A program made the translations under genes and the position numbers. The notes under the pieces are model-generated. The model was not told where the DNA came from and did not search any database. It saw only the letters and a list, made by a program, of their open reading frames with translations. Of a stretch of 8,601 bases of DNA, positions 4,502 through 8,601 are shown in pieces (position 1 is the stretch's first letter; each line of letters begins with the position of its first letter). Source of the DNA: JBEVNX01 sp040507895 (GTDB taxonomy: Bacteria; Desulfobacterota; Binatia; JACPRU01); assembly GCA_040507895.1 (NCBI GenBank), contig JBEVNX010000070.1, forward strand, positions 1-8,601, given 5' to 3'.

Positions 4502-7500
4502 CTAGCCTGCCGCCGAAGCCCCGCTGGCGGGCTCGAGACGGAGGTGCTGACGCAGGAAGCGTGCGGTATGAGAGTCCCGGCCGTCGAGCAACATCTCCTC
4601 GGGCGTGCCGCGGAACACCACGCGGCCGCCGCCGGCGCCACCTTCCGGGCCGAGATCGACGACGTAGTCGGCCTCTTTGACGATGTCGAGGTTGTGCTCG
4701 ATCGTCACCACGGTGTGACCACGATCGACGAGACGGTGAAGCGCTCCGATCAGCCGCTCGATGTCCGCGAAGTGGAGGCCGGTGGTCGGCTCGTCGAGCA
4801 CGTAGAGGGTCGGCGCGCGCGATTCCTTGGACAGCTCGAAGGCGAGCTTGATGCGCTGCGCTTCCCCGCCGGACAGCGTGTTCGAAGGCTGTCCCAACGT
4901 GAGGTAGCCGAGGCCGATGTCGCAGAGCAGCCGCAGACACTTTTCGATCGCCGGGACGGCGGAGAACAGCGCCAGGGCCTCTTCCATCGTCATGGCGAGG
5001 ACGTCGGCGATCGACTTGTTCCGATAGGTCACCGACAGGGTCTCGTCGTTGAACCGGCGATCGGCGCACTGCTCGCAGGCGACGAAGACGTCGGGAAGGA
5101 AGCTCATCTCCATGCGGATGCGCCCCTGTCCGGCGCACGCTTCACAACGTCCGCCCTTGACGTTGAACGAGAACCGCGACGGCGTATAGCCACGCAGCCG
5201 CGCTTCGGGCGTGCCCGCGAACAGCCGGCGGATCTCGTCGAAGAAGCCGACGTAAGAGGCGGGAATCGAGCGCGGGGTGCGGCCGATCGGCGTCTGATCC
5301 ACCTCGTAGACGCGCTCGATGCTCTCGGCTCCCGCCAGCCGCTTGTGGCGCCCGACCGGTCCCGCGAACTGCTGGAGACGCTGCTTGAGCGCGCGGAAGA
5401 GCACGTCCCGCACCAGCGTCGACTTACCGGAGCCCGAGACGCCCGTCACGCAAGTCCACGCGCCGAGGGGCAACTCGACGTCGACGTCCTTCAAATTGTG
5501 CTCCGCGGCGCCGAAGATCTTCAGTCGAGGCAAGAGCGCGATCGCGCGCGGCTGCCCGATCCGGACGGGCGCTTGTGCGAGGTAGCGGCCCGTGGCGGAG
5601 CGCGGCTCACGCGCGAGCGCGGCCGGCGTACCGACGGCAACGACCTCGCCGCCGCGGCTCCCGGCACCGGGACCGAGATCGAGCACGACGTCCGCGCTGC
5701 GGATCGTCGCTTCGTCGTGCTCGACGATGACCACCGAGTTGCCGCGTGCCCGCAGCTCGCGCAGCATGTCGAGCAGCATCTCGTTGTCGCGGGGATGCAG
5801 GCCGATGGTCGGCTCGTCGAGGATATAGCAGACGCCTTGGAGGTTGGAACCGAGCTGCGCGGCAAGGCGGATGCGCTGGGCCTCGCCGCCGGAAAGCGTA
5901 TCGGCGCGCCGGTCGAGCGTCAGGTAGCCGAGCCCGACTTGCTCGAGGAAACGCAACCGGGGCTCGATCTCCTTCAAGATGTCGGCCGCCACCCGGCCAT
6001 CGCGATCTCCGAAACGGTAGGCGGCGACGACCTCGCGCGCTTCGGTGACCGTCGCGGCGGTCACTTCGCCGATCGCCTTGCCGCCGACCCGCACCGCCCG
6101 CGCCTGTGGCTTCAACCGCCGGCCGGCACAGGCCGGGCACGGACTTTCACCGAGGAACGGGGAAAGCGCTTCCTGGAGATCGTCGTCCTCCCAGAGCTCG
6201 TCGAGCAGCGCGAGCAAGCCCGCGCGCTCCCCCGAGCCGCGCAGCGCGGTTTCACGGTGCCGGTCGGAGAACTCACCGAACGACTTGGCCAGGGGCACTT
6301 TCAACGCACGGAGCGCGGCGACGGCCTTGGCGCGATGGCGATCGAGCGGCGGATCCTGGAACACATAGAGCGCCTCGCCGAGCGGCCGGTTGGGGTCGAT
6401 CAGTCGCTTGGGATCGAACTCCCAGAGCGTGCCCGCTCCGGTACACTCCACGCACGCACCCTGCCGGCTGTTGAACGAGAAGAGCCGCGGGTCGAGCGGA
6501 TCGAAGCCGAGTCCGCAGGGAGGGCAATACAGTCGCTCGCTGTAGACGAGCTCGGTGCCCGCGACGATCACGTGACAGGTGCCGGCGCCGAGGCGGAGCG
6601 CGCGGTCGAGCGCCTCGCGCGCTCCGTCCTCTCGCGCGGACACGTCGGCGACGACGGCGTCGACGTCGTGCTCCTGGAACCGCGCGAGCTTGGGGATGGG
6701 ATCGAGCGCGACGCGCCGGCCATCGACCCGCGCCGCCGTGCACCCGAGCTTGCGAGCCGCCTGCAGCACGTCCTTGTGAAAGCCCTTGCGGCCGCGCACG
6801 ATCGGCGCCAGCAGCTCGCCGCGGCCGGTGCCGAGATCCTTCCGCAGGCGGTCCCAGATCTGCCCGCGCGTCTGCGGATGGATGGGGCGATCGCAGCGCG
6901 TGCAGTGCTGCTCGCCCACCTTCGCATAGAGCAGGCGAAGATAGTGGTAGATCTCGGTGATCGTCGCGACCGTCGATTTTCGTCCGCCGCGGCTCGTACG
7001 CTGCTCGATCGCCACGGTCGGCGGCACGCCGAGCAGCAGCTCGACGTCCGGCTTGGCGAGCACCTTGAGAAACTGGCGCGCGTAAGACGACAAGCTGTCG
7101 ATGTAGCGGCGTTGGCCCTCGGCGTAGACGATGTCGAAGGCGAGGGTCGACTTTCCGGAGCCGGAAAGCCCCGTGACGACGACGATCGCGTCGCGCGGGA
7201 TGTCCACCGAGATGTCGCGCAGGTTGTGCTCCCGGGCGCCGATCACGCGCATGAGGCCATCATCGCTCCGGCGCAACACGGCGGGCGCCTGCCGCGTCCG
7301 CCGCCGAGGCCCCGCGGGCACGCGCCCCAGCAAGGGGCGGAGATGGGTCGCGGTATGCGAGTGCTCCACCGCGGCGATCGCTTCCGGCGTTCCGGCGGCG
7401 ATCACCTGGCCGCCTTCGTCGCCCCCCTCGGGGCCGAGATCGATGACCCAGTCGGCGCACTTCACGACCTCGAGATTGTGCTCGATGACGAGGACCGTGT

Positions 7501-8601
7501 GGCCGCGCTCGATCAGACGGTCGAATGCGCCGAGAAGCTTTTGCACGTCGTGGAAATGCAGCCCCGTGGTGGGTTCGTCGAAGAGAAAGAGCGTCGGCTT
7601 CTCGTCTCCCGGCGGCGTGGCGATGTGCGAAGCGAGCTTCAGGCGCTGGGCCTCGCCCCCCGACAAGGTGGTGAGGGATTGGCCGAGGCGCATGTACTCG
7701 AGGCCGACGGCGGCCAGTGGCACGAGGGCGGCGCGAAGGTCGGCGCAGTCGCGGAAGAAGTCCATGGCCTCGGCCACCGTCATGTCGAAGACGTCGCGGA
7801 TCGAGCGCCCGAGCACGTGCGCCTCGAGGACCTCCGGGCGGAACCGAGCGCCCTGGCACTCGGCGCACGGCACGTAGACGTCCGAGAGAAACTGCATCTC
7901 GACCTTTTCGTAGCCTTCGCCGCGGCAGGTCTCGCAACGGCCGCCCTCGACGTTGAACGAAAACGTCGACGCCGTGTAGCCGCGCAACCGCGCGACTTCG
8001 GCGGCCGCGAAGGCCCGGCGCACCGAATCGTACGCGCCCATGTAGGTGAGCAGGTTGGCGCGTGGCGTGGTGCCGATCGGGGCTTGGTCGACGAGCACGA
8101 CTCGGCCGAGCGTCCGCCAACCTTCGATCGCGTCGTGCTCGCCCGGGATGCCGGCGGGCTCGCCGAGCAGCCGCTTCAGCCCGCGGTAGAGGATCTCCTC
8201 GACCAGCGTGGACTTCCCCGAGCCCGAAACCCCGGTGATGCAGGTGAGCGTGGCGAGCGGGAACTCGCAGTCGATGGACTTCAGATTGTTGGCCCGCGCG
8301 CGGCGGATCCGCAACCGCTCGCCGTTGCCGCGCCGACGCGCCGCCGGCACGGCGATCTCGCGACGACCCGACAGGTAGTCCGCCGTGAGCGATTCCCGGC
8401 ACGCTGGGAGGTCCACCGTGCGGCCGGCGAACTGCACCTCTCCGCCACGCTCGCCGGCGCCCGGCCCGAGGTCGATCACGTGATCGCTCGAGCGAATGAC
8501 TTCGGGGTCGTGCTCGACGACCACGACGGTATTTCCATTGTCACGAAGCTTCTTGAGGATTCCCACGAGCCGGCCCGAATCGCGCGCGTGCAGCCCGATC
8601 G
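4502..8601 (-). CDS. uvrA: Tandem (double) UvrA, excinuclease ABC subunit A fusion; 5' end beyond window
   Basis: One uninterrupted frame runs from the right edge to TAG at 4502: 1365 residues, against about 940 for a whole normal UvrA. It enters at the D-loop IGLHARDSGRL of a first nucleotide-binding domain. That unit's second domain follows: Walker A GVSGSGKST (8207-8233), zinc module CxxC-19-CxxC (7856-7936), signature LSGGEAQRLKLA (7631-7666), FLFDEPTTGLH. A linker of about 40 residues leads to a complete second UvrA from about 7252 (916 residues): Walker A GLSGSGKST (7145-7171), AYARQFL-like SSYARQFL, the APIVRGRKGFH region corresponding to UvrB binding, zinc module CxxC-20-CxxC (6443-6526), signature (5861-5896), ILDEPTIGLH, second Walker A (5417-5443), zinc module (5066-5146), signature (4841-4876), VLDEPTTGLH. 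UvrA is a cytoplasmic ABC ATPase that finds bulky DNA lesions with UvrB in nucleotide excision repair. All motifs seen are intact, so both units look functional. uvrB and uvrC are not in the window. Confidence 0.95.
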   Translation of the reverse strand, partial: IGLHARDSGRLVGILKKLRDNGNTVVVVEHDPEVIRSSDHVIDLGPGAGERGGEVQFAGRTVDLPACRESLTADYLSGRREIAVPAARRRGNGERLRIRRARANNLKSIDCEFPLATLTCITGVSGSGKSTLVEEILYRGLKRLLGEPAGIPGEHDAIEGWRTLGRVVLVDQAPIGTTPRANLLTYMGAYDSVRRAFAAAEVARLRGYTASTFSFNVEGGRCETCRGEGYEKVEMQFLSDVYVPCAECQGARFRPEVLEAHVLGRSIRDVFDMTVAEAMDFFRDCADLRAALVPLAAVGLEYMRLGQSLTTLSGGEAQRLKLASHIATPPGDEKPTLFLFDEPTTGLHFHDVQKLLGAFDRLIERGHTVLVIEHNLEVVKCADWVIDLGPEGGDEGGQVIAAGTPEAIAAVEHSHTATHLRPLLGRVPAGPRRRTRQAPAVLRRSDDGLMRVIGAREHNLRDISVDIPRDAIVVVTGLSGSGKSTLAFDIVYAEGQRRYIDSLSSYARQFLKVLAKPDVELLLGVPPTVAIEQRTSRGGRKSTVATITEIYHYLRLLYAKVGEQHCTRCDRPIHPQTRGQIWDRLRKDLGTGRGELLAPIVRGRKGFHKDVLQAARKLGCTAARVDGRRVALDPIPKLARFQEHDVDAVVADVSAREDGAREALDRALRLGAGTCHVIVAGTELVYSERLYCPPCGLGFDPLDPRLFSFNSRQGACVECTGAGTLWEFDPKRLIDPNRPLGEALYVFQDPPLDRHRAKAVAALRALKVPLAKSFGEFSDRHRETALRGSGERAGLLALLDELWEDDDLQEALSPFLGESPCPACAGRRLKPQARAVRVGGKAIGEVTAATVTEAREVVAAYRFGDRDGRVAADILKEIEPRLRFLEQVGLGYLTLDRRADTLSGGEAQRIRLAAQLGSNLQGVCYILDEPTIGLHPRDNEMLLDMLRELRARGNSVVIVEHDEATIRSADVVLDLGPGAGSRGGEVVAVGTPAALAREPRSATGRYLAQAPVRIGQPRAIALLPRLKIFGAAEHNLKDVDVELPLGAWTCVTGVSGSGKSTLVRDVLFRALKQRLQQFAGPVGRHKRLAGAESIERVYEVDQTPIGRTPRSIPASYVGFFDEIRRLFAGTPEARLRGYTPSRFSFNVKGGRCEACAGQGRIRMEMSFLPDVFVACEQCADRRFNDETLSVTYRNKSIADVLAMTMEEALALFSAVPAIEKCLRLLCDIGLGYLTLGQPSNTLSGGEAQRIKLAFELSKESRAPTLYVLDEPTTGLHFADIERLIGALHRLVDRGHTVVTIEHNLDIVKEADYVVDLGPEGGAGGGRVVFRGTPEEMLLDGRDSHTARFLRQHLRLEPASGASAAG

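Noticed and set aside
4502..7252. Second UvrA unit as a separate gene starting at ATG 7252
   Set aside because: No stop codon separates it from the upstream UvrA unit and the ribosome site is poor; a single fused gene is the direct reading.
7260..8402. 380-codon minus-strand frame inside uvrA
   Set aside because: It is an out-of-frame shadow, rich in Arg and Pro, of the strongly conserved UvrA frame.
1..8601. CRISPR array, insertion sequence, prophage or defence system
   Set aside because: I saw no regularly spaced repeats, transposase or integrase motifs, or known defence domains on either strand.

Overview
The window is a GC-rich bacterial chromosome segment whose codon third positions are strongly G/C. 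Its content (branched-chain-amino-acid-type binding lipoprotein, SDR, Gfo/Idh/MocA oxidoreductase, TetR–P450 pair, very large UvrA) would fit a soil or sediment Gram-negative such as a deltaproteobacterial, Myxococcota or Binatota-like lineage. That placement is inference; no marker gene is present.

Layout, left to right: (1) 1–1089, minus strand, a LivJ-type ABC transporter substrate-binding lipoprotein whose last residues lie beyond the left edge. (2) 1146–1901, minus strand, a classical short-chain dehydrogenase/reductase just upstream of it, possibly co-transcribed. (3) 1902–2186, a divergent control region with two face-to-face sigma70-like promoters whose -10 boxes overlap, plus a perfect 8-bp-arm palindrome. 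(4) 2187–3161, plus strand, a Gfo/Idh/MocA NAD(P)-dependent oxidoreductase. (5) 3162–3348, a gap between convergent genes holding only two small inverted repeats. (6) 3349–3798, minus strand, the remnant of a cytochrome P450 with its middle deleted and a second frame break. (7) 3803–4434, minus strand, a TetR regulator, 4 nt upstream of the P450 and broken by an apparent one-base deletion. (8) 4441–4472, a near-perfect 23-bp palindrome inside a plausible TetR promoter. (9) 4502–8601, minus strand, a very long UvrA reading frame open at the right edge: the C-terminal half of one UvrA fused in frame to a complete second UvrA.

Two themes stand out. The SDR and the Gfo/Idh/MocA gene probably share one regulatory region and may serve a common, unidentified oxidation/reduction pathway. 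The TetR–P450 pair looks like a small autoregulated operon that is decaying (or, for TetR, contains a base-call error), while its operator is still intact. The tandem UvrA is the most distinctive protein here. Fused double UvrAs are known in some phyla, so it is unusual rather than new. I see no mobile element, CRISPR array, RNA gene or clearly undescribed system.
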